From Dehalobacter sp. 12DCB1 (GTDB taxonomy: Bacteria; Bacillota; Desulfitobacteriia; Desulfitobacteriales; Syntrophobotulaceae), in contig NZ_POSF01000002.1 in the NCBI RefSeq assembly GCF_004343605.1, positions 1 to 64,000 on the forward strand: 64,000 nucleotides of DNA, read 5' to 3'. The translations under genes and the position numbers were made by a program. Each line of letters opens with the position of its first letter. The first letter of the stretch is position 1. Shown here in pieces: positions 9,868-18,877 of the stretch. Under the pieces are notes generated by a model. The model was given only the letters and a program-made list of their open reading frames with translations. It searched no databases and had not been told where the DNA came from.

Positions 9868-10648
9868 AGGAATTGAGGTACTAGCCAGAATCTCCGGCGA
9901 GGGCGCGAAAAACCTTGCCACCTACCTGTACGCTGTGTTGAGAGATCAGAAGAAAACCAGAGGTAAAACCCGTCTGGAAACGCTTTTGCGCAGCGGCAAG
10001 GAACTGAAAGTCTTTACAGTCAGAAACGAGGACTTGCAGAAATTCACCCAGGAAGCCAGACGCTACGGCATTTTATACTGCGCCCTGCGGGACAAAAAGA
10101 ATCTGGACGAGATGTGCGACATCATGGTACGGGCCGAAGACGCCTCCAAAATCAACCGCATCGTGGAACGTTTCAAGCTGGCTACCGTGGACACCGCAAG
10201 CATCAAAAGCGAGATCGAAAAATCCAGGGCGGCCAAGCAAAAGGAAATTGCACCGGATAAAAAAGGCCCGGACGAAAAAGTGCCTCCCATAATGGGAACG
10301 CCCGCCGAAAAAAGCGCGGATGCTTTCCTGGACGAACTCATGGCAAAACCCACACAGCCGGAGCCTGCCACCAAACAGCCTGACAACCCAAACCCTACGA
10401 CGGCGACGGCGGAGAAACCCCTTCCGTCCGAGCCTACCTCAGAGCACAGCGGGAAAACCGCCGAGGGTACAGTTGAGCCGGAACGGAAATCCGTCCGTCA
10501 GGAATTGAAGGAAATCCGGGAGGCTCAAAAGGAGCAGGCGGAAGCCAAGCGCGAGCCTGCTAAAGAAATGCAGAAAACTACAAAACAGACAGCTAAATCA
10601 AACAGGCAGAAATCAAAGTCCAAATCAAAAAAACCGAAAGAGAGGTAA
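9818..10648 (+). CDS. PcfB family (DUF3801) conjugation protein
   Basis: A 276-residue protein. Residues 1-130 match the PcfB/DUF3801 pattern (VLARISGEGAKNLATYLYAVL, then VFTVRNEDLQKFTQEARRYGILY). The rest is a Pro/Glu/Lys-rich, probably disordered tail. In the enterococcal plasmid pCF10, PcfB connects the relaxosome to the coupling protein PcfC. The position between the relaxase and the VirD4 gene agrees with that role. The start lies inside the relaxase gene, with AAGGAGG just upstream. Confidence 0.85.
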   Translation: MNNGADAADQIVNMTFKGIEVLARISGEGAKNLATYLYAVLRDQKKTRGKTRLETLLRSGKELKVFTVRNEDLQKFTQEARRYGILYCALRDKKNLDEMCDIMVRAEDASKINRIVERFKLATVDTASIKSEIEKSRAAKQKEIAPDKKGPDEKVPPIMGTPAEKSADAFLDELMAKPTQPEPATKQPDNPNPTTATAEKPLPSEPTSEHSGKTAEGTVEPERKSVRQELKEIREAQKEQAEAKREPAKEMQKTTKQTAKSNRQKSKSKSKKPKER

Positions 10649-10654
10649 GACGCT

Positions 10655-11554
10655 ATGAGCAGTTTTGATGATCTTTTCCGGCAGGAAAATGAAGCCCCTG
10701 CCCCCCGAAACGACCGACCTTTTGACAAAGAGACATGGAAGCAGCAGAAGCAGGAGCAACGGGAAATGGTATACTCACTGATCGACGACACTGCGGAAGC
10801 AGTGGCGCGGGAAAGCAGCAAGTTTCAAAGCTATCTGGATGTACAAAGCCGCTTTGACCGTTACAGCGTTTCCAACGCCCTCTTAATCCTTGCCCAAAAA
10901 CCGAATGCTACCCGTATTGCAGATTTCGATACTTGGAAAGAGCAAGGCATCTATATCCGCAAAAAGGAAAGCGGTTTTTACATCCTGGAACCAGGGGAGG
11001 AATACCAGCGCGACGACGGCACCAGCGCCATCAGCTATAACCCCAAAAAGATGTTCGACATTTCCCAGACCGGGAAAGCCCTAAAACACGAGACTTCGGC
11101 CTATCCCGACGACCGCACCCGTATTAAGGCGCTGATGGATCACGCCCCTGTTCCTATTCGTATCAGTGATACGCTGCCGGAAGGCACAAACGCGCTGTAT
11201 CAGCCGGACACGCGGGAAATTCAAATCCGGCGCGGCATGGACGCGGAAAATATTTTCCGCACCCTATCCCAGGAACTGGCCCATGCCGAAATGGACAAAG
11301 GCGACGGAGATTATAGCCGTTCTGAGAATGGCTTCCATGCCTACTGTGCGTCATATATGCTTTGTAAGCAATACGGTGCGGATACAAGCAGCTACCGTTT
11401 CGACCACGCTCCGGAAATGCTGGAAAGCATGAATCCACAGGAGATTCGCGCCGAGCTTTCAACCATTCGAGAAACTGCCGGTGATATTTCCGGCAGGATG
11501 AACCGGATGCTTGCACCGCAGCGGCAGGAAAAGAGACCGGAACGGGAACGTTAG
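10655..11554 (+). CDS. ArdC-like single-strand DNA-binding / zincin-like protein
   Basis: A 299-residue protein. The N-terminal part (residues 40-150) has the ArdC-type pattern (SRFDRYSVSNALLILAQKP, then FDTWKEQGIYIRKKESG), associated with ssDNA binding and anti-restriction. The C-terminal part resembles the linked metallopeptidase domain, but the expected HExxH is QELAH (near residue 207), so the first zinc-binding histidine is missing and protease activity is doubtful. It lies 6 bases after the pcfB-like gene in the transfer operon. Anti-restriction during DNA entry is inferred from the family. Confidence 0.75.
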   Translation: MSSFDDLFRQENEAPAPRNDRPFDKETWKQQKQEQREMVYSLIDDTAEAVARESSKFQSYLDVQSRFDRYSVSNALLILAQKPNATRIADFDTWKEQGIYIRKKESGFYILEPGEEYQRDDGTSAISYNPKKMFDISQTGKALKHETSAYPDDRTRIKALMDHAPVPIRISDTLPEGTNALYQPDTREIQIRRGMDAENIFRTLSQELAHAEMDKGDGDYSRSENGFHAYCASYMLCKQYGADTSSYRFDHAPEMLESMNPQEIRAELSTIRETAGDISGRMNRMLAPQRQEKRPERER

Positions 11555-11567
11555 GAGGGAATTGCCT

Positions 11568-11759
11568 ATGAAGGAAGAAGAAAGGGTGCTTACCCTGGAC
11601 GACTACGAATACGGCGTTATGGTAAACGCCTTGAACGAACTCAGAAACGACCTGATTGAAGAACAACGCCCCACCGATGCCGTAGACGAGCTACTTCTCA
11701 AAACCATCGACGCCCCGACCAAAAAGCAGAAGCGCAGGAGTCACGATGAAGCGCGCTGA
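11568..11759 (+). CDS. Small conserved protein of the transfer operon
   Basis: A 63-residue acidic, helical protein. The start at 11568 is preferred to the in-frame ATG at 11511 because of the GTTAGGAGGG ribosome site and because the upstream part overlaps the ArdC-like gene. It overlaps the coupling-protein gene by 14 bases. Similar small proteins sit just before VirD4 in Tn1549-like elements; no function is known to me. Confidence 0.65.
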   Translation: MKEEERVLTLDDYEYGVMVNALNELRNDLIEEQRPTDAVDELLLKTIDAPTKKQKRRSHDEAR

Positions 11760-13509
11760 AACCGCAAGGAGCAACCTCATACTCTTTGCGGTTTTTTTAA
11801 TCCCTGTGGTATGGGCGGCATTGCTGACCGCCCCTTCCCTTTCCAGGGGGCTTCCTGAAATCCTTGCCAATCTCACGTTAGCGATAAACAATCCTTTTGA
11901 CATTCGGTGGGTAAACGATTCGCTCAAGTGCATCCTGCTCTTTGTTGCCGCCTACGGCATGGGCACAGGGATTTACCTCTCTACCAAGCGCAATTACCGC
12001 AGTCGGGAGGAGCACGGCAGCGCGCGCTGGGGAGGCGCGGCGACTGTCTGCAAGAAATACCGGGACAAAGAGCCTCAAAAAAACAAAATTCTGACGCAAA
12101 ACGTTCGTATCGGCCTGGATGGCCGTAAGCACAAACGGAATTTGAATGTCATGGTGGTGGGCGGCTCCGGCTCCGGTAAGACAAGGTTTTACGCCAAACC
12201 CAACGTCATGCAGGCTAACACCTCTTTTATCGTTCTCGATCCCAAGGGGGAAATTTTGCGGGACACGGGAAACCTGCTGAAAGCAAAAGGTTATGAAATC
12301 AAGGTTCTGGATTTAATCAACATGTACCTGTCCCATTGCTACAATCCCTTCGCTTACCTCAAGGACGACAAAGACGTGTTAAAGCTCGTCACCAACCTAA
12401 TTCGCAACACTACGCCCAAAGGTTCCAACACTAACGACCCCTTTTGGGAACGCGCTGAAACCGCTTTACTGGAGGCATTAATCCTCTATCTTCTTTATGA
12501 AGCACCTAAGGAAGAGCAGAATTTTCCGATGGTCATGGAGATGATCGCCGCCGCCGAGGTCCATGAGGATGACGAATCCTATCAAAGCCCCCTTGACGCG
12601 CTGTTCGAAAGGCTGGAAATGCGGGAATCGGAGCACCTAGCAGTCAAGCAATATAACATCTTCAAGCTGGCGGCGGGCAAAACCGCCAAATCTATTCTCA
12701 TCGGTTTGGGTGTCCGGCTGGAAAAGTTCAACCTGTCCACCCTTGCGGGAATCACCACGGTGGATGAAATGGAGCTGTCCTCAGTCGGGGAGAAAAAGAC
12801 AGCGCTCTTTGCCGTGATACCCGACAACGATTCATCCTTTAATTTTATAGTCGGGATGCTTTACACCCAACTATTCCAAAGCCTCATGTACCTTGCCGAC
12901 TATAAGTACGGAGGCAGGTTGCCCGTTCATGTCCACTTTGTCATGGATGAATTTGCCAATGTCGCTCTGCCTGATGAGTTTGACAAGCTGCTGTCCACCA
13001 TACGTTCCAGGGAAATATCCGTGTCCATCATCCTGCAAAACCTGGCACAGCTCAAAGCCCTGTTTAAGGATACCTGGGAATCCATTCTGGGTAATTGTGA
13101 CGAGTTTCTATATTTGGGCGGCAATGAGCAAAGTACCCATAAGTATGTATCCGAACTTTTAGGCAAGGAAACCATTGACATGAACACCTACGGTCAGAGC
13201 AAGGGCCGTAATGGAAGCTACTCCGTCAATTATCAGCTGTCGGGGCGCGAGCTTCTGACCCCCGACGAGGTGCGGATGCTGGACAACCGCTATGCCTTGC
13301 TCTTTGTCCGCGGTGAACGAGCCATTATGGACGACAAGTATGATATCCTTAAACACTCCAATCTGGAACTGACTGTTGACGGCGGCGGCCAACCTTTCCG
13401 GCACGGCGGTACGGAAACCGCCCTGGACTGGAAAGCTGTGGTCCTAAACAAAAACAGCGATTACGAGCTTCTCTCCGAGGAAGAACTCGAAACCCAGATG
13501 CAATCCTGA
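11746..13509 (+). CDS. VirD4/TraG-type type IV coupling protein
   Basis: A 587-residue protein. Two hydrophobic segments (about residues 5-30 and 60-80) anchor it in the membrane. The cytoplasmic ATPase has Walker A GGSGSGKT at about residue 139, then LDPKGEI, and a Walker B HFVMDEFANV near 400. Coupling proteins bring the relaxase-DNA complex to the secretion channel and power DNA transfer. It follows pcfB and precedes the membrane channel genes, the standard order for this element type. Confidence 0.93.
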   Translation: MKRAETARSNLILFAVFLIPVVWAALLTAPSLSRGLPEILANLTLAINNPFDIRWVNDSLKCILLFVAAYGMGTGIYLSTKRNYRSREEHGSARWGGAATVCKKYRDKEPQKNKILTQNVRIGLDGRKHKRNLNVMVVGGSGSGKTRFYAKPNVMQANTSFIVLDPKGEILRDTGNLLKAKGYEIKVLDLINMYLSHCYNPFAYLKDDKDVLKLVTNLIRNTTPKGSNTNDPFWERAETALLEALILYLLYEAPKEEQNFPMVMEMIAAAEVHEDDESYQSPLDALFERLEMRESEHLAVKQYNIFKLAAGKTAKSILIGLGVRLEKFNLSTLAGITTVDEMELSSVGEKKTALFAVIPDNDSSFNFIVGMLYTQLFQSLMYLADYKYGGRLPVHVHFVMDEFANVALPDEFDKLLSTIRSREISVSIILQNLAQLKALFKDTWESILGNCDEFLYLGGNEQSTHKYVSELLGKETIDMNTYGQSKGRNGSYSVNYQLSGRELLTPDEVRMLDNRYALLFVRGERAIMDDKYDILKHSNLELTVDGGGQPFRHGGTETALDWKAVVLNKNSDYELLSEEELETQMQS

Positions 13510-13536
13510 AAAACAATACATTGGAGGCATGATTCT

Positions 13537-13845
13537 ATGAAAATGTCCAGGAAAATCAAAAGGACTATTGCAGTTTACTGCACACTGGTACTAATGCTTT
13601 CCTTCTTGGCCGCCCCTGCTTACGCGGCAGGCGATCCCCTCCAGGTGATTAACAATCTGTCCGACTTCATTTTTGGACTGATCCGCGCCATTGGGATGAT
13701 TCTCTTAGGCTTCGGCATTGTGCAAATCGGCCTTTCCCTTAAATCCCACGACCCTTCCCAGCGGGCCAACGGCTTCCTGACGCTGGCAGGCGGAGTGATT
13801 ATTACCTTTGCCAAAGAGATCCTTACTCTGATTACAGGAGGTTGA
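13537..13845 (+). CDS. Maff2/VirB2-like membrane protein
   Basis: A 102-residue protein with a signal sequence ending in AAPAYAAG (cleavage near residue 31) and two hydrophobic helices (about 40-62 and 75-98). Size and topology fit the Maff2 / TrbC-VirB2-like family of Gram-positive conjugation systems, a possible channel or pilin-like subunit. A GGAGGCATG site precedes the ATG. Function is inferred from family and position. Confidence 0.75.
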   Translation: MKMSRKIKRTIAVYCTLVLMLSFLAAPAYAAGDPLQVINNLSDFIFGLIRAIGMILLGFGIVQIGLSLKSHDPSQRANGFLTLAGGVIITFAKEILTLITGG

Positions 13846-13850
13846 TCGCC

Positions 13851-14078
13851 ATGTTTAATACATTTCCGATCAATGAAGAAATGCACATTCATTCACTGAA
13901 CGGCGAACTGCGGAAAGCTACCATCCTCAAGAGGCTGGGTGACAACGATTATCTTGCCGAATATAACGGAGTCAAGTGCCATGCAATCTATAACCCGTTT
14001 GTCAATAAATTCTACGTGGATGACAAATATAGCGTCATCAGGGACAAAATGCCCAGCAGGGATGAACCATGCCGGTAA
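13851..14078 (+). CDS. Small conserved protein of the transfer operon
   Basis: A 75-residue soluble protein. The ATG at 13851 is preferred because CAGGAGGTTG stands 8 bases upstream; the longer frame from 13842 would overlap the preceding stop. The sequence looks like one small beta-rich domain. Such proteins occur between the Maff2-like and VirB6-like genes of related elements; I do not know the function. Confidence 0.6.
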   Translation: MFNTFPINEEMHIHSLNGELRKATILKRLGDNDYLAEYNGVKCHAIYNPFVNKFYVDDKYSVIRDKMPSRDEPCR

Positions 14079-14091
14079 CGATTACAAAGAT

Positions 14092-14116
14092 AAGCCCACG
14101 TTTCGTACGCGGGCTT
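14092..14116 (+). repeat. Hairpin between transfer genes
   Basis: AAGCCC at 14092-14097 pairs with GGGCTT at 14111-14116, with partial extra pairing (CG/CG) inside. There is no U run directly after it, so it may be a processing or stabilising hairpin or a weak terminator ahead of the VirB6-like gene. Confidence 0.4.
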
Positions 14117-14141
14117 TGTCTCAGAAATGAGGTGAGTTTAT

Positions 14142-14981
14142 TTGTCAAACGGCAACTGGGTCATCGACAATCTCAATAACGCCCTGGCAACCTGGAATGC
14201 AAAGCTGGCGGAGATTTTGCAAATTATTACCCAATCGCCAACTGAATTTAAAGGCGGCGGTATTTGGAATGTTATCGTTAATATTCACGGCGCATTGCAG
14301 GCCGTTGGCATGGCCCTGTTGGTGCTGTTTTTCGTCATCGGCGTAGTCAAAACCTGTGGCAGCTTCGCCGAAGTCAAAAAGCCGGAGCACGCCTTGAAGC
14401 TTTTCATCCGGTTTGCCCTGGCCAAAGGCGTCGTGACTTATGGACTGGACTTAATGATGGCGCTGTTCAATATCGTGCAGGGGATTATCTCCAGCATCAT
14501 GAGCGCTGCAGGCTTCGGGACGACCACCCAGACCATACTGCCTGACACCATTGTGCAGGCCATTGAGAATTGCGGTTTCTGGGCGAGTATTCCGCTGTGG
14601 GCGGTGACGCTCATCGGCGGTTTATTTATTACGGTTCTGTCTTTTATTATGATCCTTACGGTGTACGCCCGCTTTTTTAAAATATTTTTATACACCGCCA
14701 TTGCCCCTGTGCCTCTGGCCTCCTTCGCCGGAGAGCCGAGCCAAAGCATCGGCAAAGCTTTTTTGAAAGGCTACGCCGCCGTGTGTCTGGAAGGAGCCAT
14801 TATCGTCCTAGCCTGCGTAATCTTTTCCGTCTTTGCGTCTTCCCCACCGGTGGTGGACACCGGTGCCAGCGCCGTCACAATGGTATGGTCCTATATCGGG
14901 GAGTCGATTTTCAACATGCTGGTGCTGGTCGGGGCCGTAAAAATGGCTGACAGGGTGGTGCGGGAAATGATGGGGTTGTAA
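14142..14981 (+). CDS. VirB6/TrbL-like polytopic conjugation membrane protein
   Basis: A 279-residue protein with about six hydrophobic segments (around residues 45-70, 85-110, 130-155, 160-185, 205-235, 245-265). It starts at a TTG with GAGGTGA seven bases upstream. The arrangement matches the VirB6-like channel protein found between Maff2 and PrgI in Tn1549-like elements. The role as inner channel component is inferred from family and position. Confidence 0.8.
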   Translation: MSNGNWVIDNLNNALATWNAKLAEILQIITQSPTEFKGGGIWNVIVNIHGALQAVGMALLVLFFVIGVVKTCGSFAEVKKPEHALKLFIRFALAKGVVTYGLDLMMALFNIVQGIISSIMSAAGFGTTTQTILPDTIVQAIENCGFWASIPLWAVTLIGGLFITVLSFIMILTVYARFFKIFLYTAIAPVPLASFAGEPSQSIGKAFLKGYAAVCLEGAIIVLACVIFSVFASSPPVVDTGASAVTMVWSYIGESIFNMLVLVGAVKMADRVVREMMGL

Positions 14982-14992
14982 ATTTAATACTC

Positions 14993-15271
14993 TCAGGTGT
15001 TTATGTCCTCATAATATTGGTTTTCCTTCTGCTCCCGCCTGTGCCGGATTTTTCGGCGGATGGCCGCAACCCAACTTAGGGCCACAAGGCCAAGCAGGGC
15101 TAAAAAGATTAGGGTTGTCAACATTTCATGTTCCTGTACAAAGTTTGGGAACAAAGCGCCCACCAAAAGAACATAAAGCAACGGCACGCCCAAGCGAAAA
15201 ACCGACGCAATCTTAAAGATGAAGTTTAGAGCCAGCATCAGTAAAAATAAGAAAATGGATGTATACAACAC
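14993..15271 (-). CDS. Small predicted membrane protein on the opposite strand
   Basis: The GTG at 15271 is preferred because AGGAGGG lies 7 bases upstream; the longer frame to 15304 has no such site. The product is about 92 residues with three hydrophobic helices and a basic, Arg-rich C-terminus. It is convergent with the VirB6-like gene and not part of the transfer operon strand. The family is not recognised. Confidence 0.55.
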   Translation of the reverse strand: MLYTSIFLFLLMLALNFIFKIASVFRLGVPLLYVLLVGALFPNFVQEHEMLTTLIFLALLGLVALSWVAAIRRKIRHRREQKENQYYEDINT

Positions 15272-15360
15272 AAACAAACCCTCCTTTCCTATCCCTATTA
15301 TCACGTATCAAGGAAGGAAATGGAAGGCTGTGCACGGACTATTTTAGCGACGTACCCTTA

Positions 15361-15615
15361 TTAATCATTCCGTCTTTTCACCAGCAAATCTTCAATAGAA
15401 ATATCCAATGCTTTCGAAATCGCAACGATCTCATAATCCTGAACAAGACGATATTGCCCTTCAAGACGTGAAAGACTTGTCGCGCTGATATCCAAGCCCA
15501 CGGTTTGCAGTTTCGCCAAAAAATCTTTCTGCTTTATTTTCTTTGCTTTCCGAAGGGCAACAACCTTGGCTCCAATCATGTTTTTATTGCCGGGCGGGTT
15601 CTGTCGTGGTTTCAT
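15361..15615 (-). CDS. XRE-type helix-turn-helix regulator
   Basis: The ATG at 15615 is preceded by GAGGTG; the longer frame upstream has no ribosome site. The 84-residue protein is a single Cro/C1-type domain: KVVALRKAKKIKQKDFLAKL, then the recognition helix region SATSLSRLEGQYR, then the closing helix ALDISIEDLL. It stands against the transfer operon, so it is a candidate repressor of the element's genes. Confidence 0.8.
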   Translation of the reverse strand: MKPRQNPPGNKNMIGAKVVALRKAKKIKQKDFLAKLQTVGLDISATSLSRLEGQYRLVQDYEIVAISKALDISIEDLLVKRRND

Positions 15616-15741
15616 ACCTTTGCACCTCACTATTCTTCTCAATTTTATGTGAGGGGACAATAGTTTTAATGCGTTAATCGCAGTAAAATATAAAAATAAG
15701 TCGATATTCGCAGTAAAAACCGAAAGGAGTCCTTCTAAAAG

Positions 15742-15879
15742 ATGAGACAAGAAATCTGTTGTTTCATGGTACGTAAACACATCAAGCTGCATTATGAAGG
15801 TGATGAAGAACACTCCATTGTCATCCGGCTTAAAATCAGACAAAGGAGATTTGAGCATGAAAAAGGGGTCTCTCAATGA
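15742..15879 (+). CDS. Possible 45-residue leader protein
   Basis: ATG at 15742 with AAAGGAG 12 bases upstream, which is rather far. The peptide is basic and ends inside the next gene (stop at 15877-15879), overlapping the ATG at 15857 in another frame. Coupled translation is possible. There is no family match that I can see, so it may not be a real gene. Confidence 0.35.
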   Translation: MRQEICCFMVRKHIKLHYEGDEEHSIVIRLKIRQRRFEHEKGVSQ

Positions 15880-16054
15880 CGAGTTTGAAAGAGAGAAGAA
15901 AAAACTCAACAGACTTGGTAATAAAGCCTTGAAAAACGGTATTCGCCTTATACAGGATGAGGCATTTATGGAACAGAACCGTAAGGTTGATGAGTTGGTG
16001 GTCAAGATCCAAATCGAAAAAGAAAAGCATAAAAAAAACCGGCAGGAACGGTAA
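15857..16054 (+). CDS. Small charged coiled-coil protein
   Basis: A 65-residue Lys/Glu-rich helical protein (FEREKKKLNRLGNKALKNG). The ATG at 15857 has AGGAGA 6 bases upstream; the frame start at 15794 has none. It is probably a small regulatory or accessory protein. A terminator follows. The family is not recognised. Confidence 0.6.
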   Translation: MKKGSLNDEFEREKKKLNRLGNKALKNGIRLIQDEAFMEQNRKVDELVVKIQIEKEKHKKNRQER

Positions 16055-16067
16055 AAAATTCTTGATG

Positions 16068-16095
16068 GCGCTTCGTTGAGGGGCGCTGTTTTTTT
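16068..16095 (+). terminator. Rho-independent terminator
   Basis: GCGCTTC at 16068-16074 pairs with GGGGCGC at 16080-16086 (with two G-U pairs), loop GTTGA, followed by a run of seven T. It separates the small regulatory genes from the PrgI/VirB4 unit. Confidence 0.65.
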
Positions 16096-16112
16096 ACGGA
16101 GGTGGGTGTACT

Positions 16113-16478
16113 TTGGAAGTTAAAATCAACCGGGAAATCCGGGATTACACGGAAAGCATGTTCTTTGGACTGTCCATGCGACAGTTTATTTTTTCTCTCC
16201 TGGCTGTTGGCGTTGCCGTCGGCATCTACTTCGGCCTGCGGAATGTCTTAGGCACGGAAACAGTGAGCTGGGTGTGCATTTTGGGTGCGTTCCCCTTTGC
16301 CGCCATGGGGTTTATCCGCTATCACGGCATGACAGCGGAACAGTTTTTCTGGGCGTATCTCAAATCGGAGTTTATCCTGCCCAAAAAACTGATGTTTTAT
16401 CCGACAAACGTGTATTTCGAAGCGTTGAAGCAGAGCATTCAAAACAAGGAAAAGGAGGAATGGAAACGACATGATTAA
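16113..16478 (+). CDS. PrgI family conjugation protein
   Basis: A 121-residue protein with two transmembrane helices (about residues 22-42 and 48-68) and a cytoplasmic tail containing LKSEFILPKKLMFYPTN. Length, topology and position directly before VirB4 match PrgI, a VirB3-like partner of VirB4 in Gram-positive systems. It starts at a TTG after GGAGGTGGG and overlaps the VirB4 gene by 8 bases. Confidence 0.88.
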   Translation: MEVKINREIRDYTESMFFGLSMRQFIFSLLAVGVAVGIYFGLRNVLGTETVSWVCILGAFPFAAMGFIRYHGMTAEQFFWAYLKSEFILPKKLMFYPTNVYFEALKQSIQNKEKEEWKRHD

Positions 16479-18807
16479 AACCCTGCAGAAAATTGTGAAG
16501 CAGGATAAGGAGAAGTTTGTTGTCCCCAAAGGTGTCCAGCAGACTATTCCTATCAAGGCCGTCTGGCCGGACGGGATTTTTAAGGTGGGCAACAAATTTT
16601 CCAAGTCCTTTCGTTTTACAGATATTAATTACGCGGTGGCCTCCAAAGAAGACAAGGAAGCAATGTTCCTGTCTTATTCGGAGCTGCTCAATTCTTTGGA
16701 CAGCGGAGCGACCACCAAAATCACCATTAACAACCGCCGCTTGAACAAAATGGACTTTGAAAGCTCTATTCTCATCCCGCTCAAGGGGGACGGGCTGGAC
16801 GATTACCGTGGGGAATACAACCGGATGCTTTTGGACAAGGCCACCAGCGCTAACGGGATTGTCCAGGATAAATATGTAACCGTATCGGTGCTGAAAAAGA
16901 ATATTGAGGAAGCACGGAACTACTTCTCTCGCATCGGAGCCGACCTGATCACCCACTTTTCCCACCTTGGCTCCAAGTGCGTGGAACTGGATACTATGGA
17001 CCGCCTGCGCATCCTGCATGATTTTTTCCGTCCCGGCGAAGAAACGGATTTCCGGTTCGATCTATCCGAAACAATGCAAAAGGGGCACGACTTCAAGGAC
17101 TATATTTCTCCAGACACCTTTGAATTTGCAAAAGACCACTTCCGCATAGGAAACAAGTACGGGCGCGTCATTTTCTTAAGGGAATACGCCAGCTATATCA
17201 AAGACAGCATGATATCCGAACTCTGCGATTTTAACCGCAGCATGATGTTGTCATTGGATATTATCCCCATCCCCACGGATGAAGCGGTACGGGAGGTGGA
17301 AAACAGACTGCTTGGGGTGGAAACCAACATCACAAACTGGCAGAGACGGCAAAACCAGAACAATAACTTTTCCGCCGTTGTACCCTACGACATGGAACAG
17401 CAACGCAAAGAAAGCAAGGAGTTCCTCGACGACCTGACCACTCGCGACCAGCGGATGATGTTTGCGGTGCTGACCATGGTGCATGTTGCGGACAGCAAGG
17501 AACAGCTGGACAGCGATACCGAAACCTTGCTGACTACCGCACGGAAGCATCTTTGCCAGTTTTCCACCCTGACATTCCAGCAGATGGACGGATTAAATAC
17601 GGCGCTTCCCTATGGGCTAAGGAAAATCGAAGCTATCCGGACGCTAACCACCGAGAGTACTGCGGTGTTTATTCCTTTCCGGGCGCAGGAAATTTCCCAC
17701 AACGGCGGTATCTATTATGGCCAAAATGTCATATCCAAGAACATGATAATCGCCAACCGCAAGCTGCTTTTAAACGGTAACAGCTTCATCCTGGGCGTAT
17801 CCGGTTCCGGCAAGAGTTTTACAGCCAAGCGGGAGATTGTCAACCAGATCCTTTCCAGCGATGACGACATAATACTGATTGACCCGGAGCGAGAATATTC
17901 TTCCCTTGTCAAAGCCTTGAGCGGTGAGATCATTCATATTTCCGCAACCTCCCCAAACCATATCAATGCCATGGACATGAACCGTGATTACGGCGACGGG
18001 GCTAATCCGGTCATCCTAAAATCCGAATTTGTCCTTTCCTTATGTGAGCAGCTGATCGGCGGCCAAAACCTGGGGGCGAAACAGAAGTCCCTGATCGATC
18101 GCTGCACCGCAAGTGTTTACCGGAAGTATCTGCAAAGCAACTTTCAGGGGATAACGCCCACCTTGCAGGATTTTCATGCGGAGCTTTTAAAACAGGATGA
18201 ACCGGAAGCGCAGGAAATTGCCTTAGCTATTGAGCTGTTCACCAGCGGCAGCCTGAACACTTTCGCCAAACCGACCAATGTTGACGTCAACAACCGCCTA
18301 ATTTGCTACGACATTCTGGACTTGGGCAAGCAGCTTTTGCCCATCGGTATGCTGGTGGTGCTGGACAGCATCCTGAACCGGATTACCCGGAACCGGGCCA
18401 AGGGCAAAAATACTTTCATAATTATTGATGAAATTTACCTGATGTTTCAGCATGAGTATTCGGCCAATTTCCTTTTTACACTGTGGAAGCGCGTCCGTAA
18501 ATACGGGGCGTTCTGCACAGGCATCACCCAAAATGTTGATGATTTGCTGCAGAGTCACACGGCTAGGACCATGCTGGCCAACAGTGAATTTATCGTCATG
18601 CTCAATCAGGCCAGCACCGACAGAATGGAGCTGGCCAGGCTTTTGAACATTTCCGACCTTCAGCTCAGCTACATCACCAACGTGGATGCGGGGAACGGGT
18701 TGATTAAGGTGGGAAGTTCCCTTGTCCCCTTTGCCGATCAATTTCCACGCAACACCAGGCTCTATCGCCTGATGACCACAAGACCTGGCGAACAGTCTGA
18801 AATCTAA
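16471..18807 (+). CDS. VirB4-type conjugation ATPase
   Basis: A 778-residue ATPase. The N-terminal half is the VirB4 interaction region. Walker A GVSGSGKS is at about residue 442, LIDPEREYSSL follows as in other VirB4 proteins, and Walker B TFIIIDEIYL is near 650. It powers assembly and substrate passage of the type IV secretion channel. A terminator follows it at 18827-18853. Confidence 0.94.
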   Translation: MIKTLQKIVKQDKEKFVVPKGVQQTIPIKAVWPDGIFKVGNKFSKSFRFTDINYAVASKEDKEAMFLSYSELLNSLDSGATTKITINNRRLNKMDFESSILIPLKGDGLDDYRGEYNRMLLDKATSANGIVQDKYVTVSVLKKNIEEARNYFSRIGADLITHFSHLGSKCVELDTMDRLRILHDFFRPGEETDFRFDLSETMQKGHDFKDYISPDTFEFAKDHFRIGNKYGRVIFLREYASYIKDSMISELCDFNRSMMLSLDIIPIPTDEAVREVENRLLGVETNITNWQRRQNQNNNFSAVVPYDMEQQRKESKEFLDDLTTRDQRMMFAVLTMVHVADSKEQLDSDTETLLTTARKHLCQFSTLTFQQMDGLNTALPYGLRKIEAIRTLTTESTAVFIPFRAQEISHNGGIYYGQNVISKNMIIANRKLLLNGNSFILGVSGSGKSFTAKREIVNQILSSDDDIILIDPEREYSSLVKALSGEIIHISATSPNHINAMDMNRDYGDGANPVILKSEFVLSLCEQLIGGQNLGAKQKSLIDRCTASVYRKYLQSNFQGITPTLQDFHAELLKQDEPEAQEIALAIELFTSGSLNTFAKPTNVDVNNRLICYDILDLGKQLLPIGMLVVLDSILNRITRNRAKGKNTFIIIDEIYLMFQHEYSANFLFTLWKRVRKYGAFCTGITQNVDDLLQSHTARTMLANSEFIVMLNQASTDRMELARLLNISDLQLSYITNVDAGNGLIKVGSSLVPFADQFPRNTRLYRLMTTRPGEQSEI

Positions 18808-18826
18808 TCCTATATGTTCATTGAGG

Positions 18827-18853
18827 AAAGCCGGTACGTAATGACGGCTTTTT
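18827..18853 (+). terminator. Rho-independent terminator after the VirB4 gene
   Basis: AAAGCCG at 18827-18833 pairs with CGGCTTT at 18845-18851, followed by further T residues. Confidence 0.7.
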
Positions 18854-18877
18854 CATCATATTGAAGGAGAAAATTCA

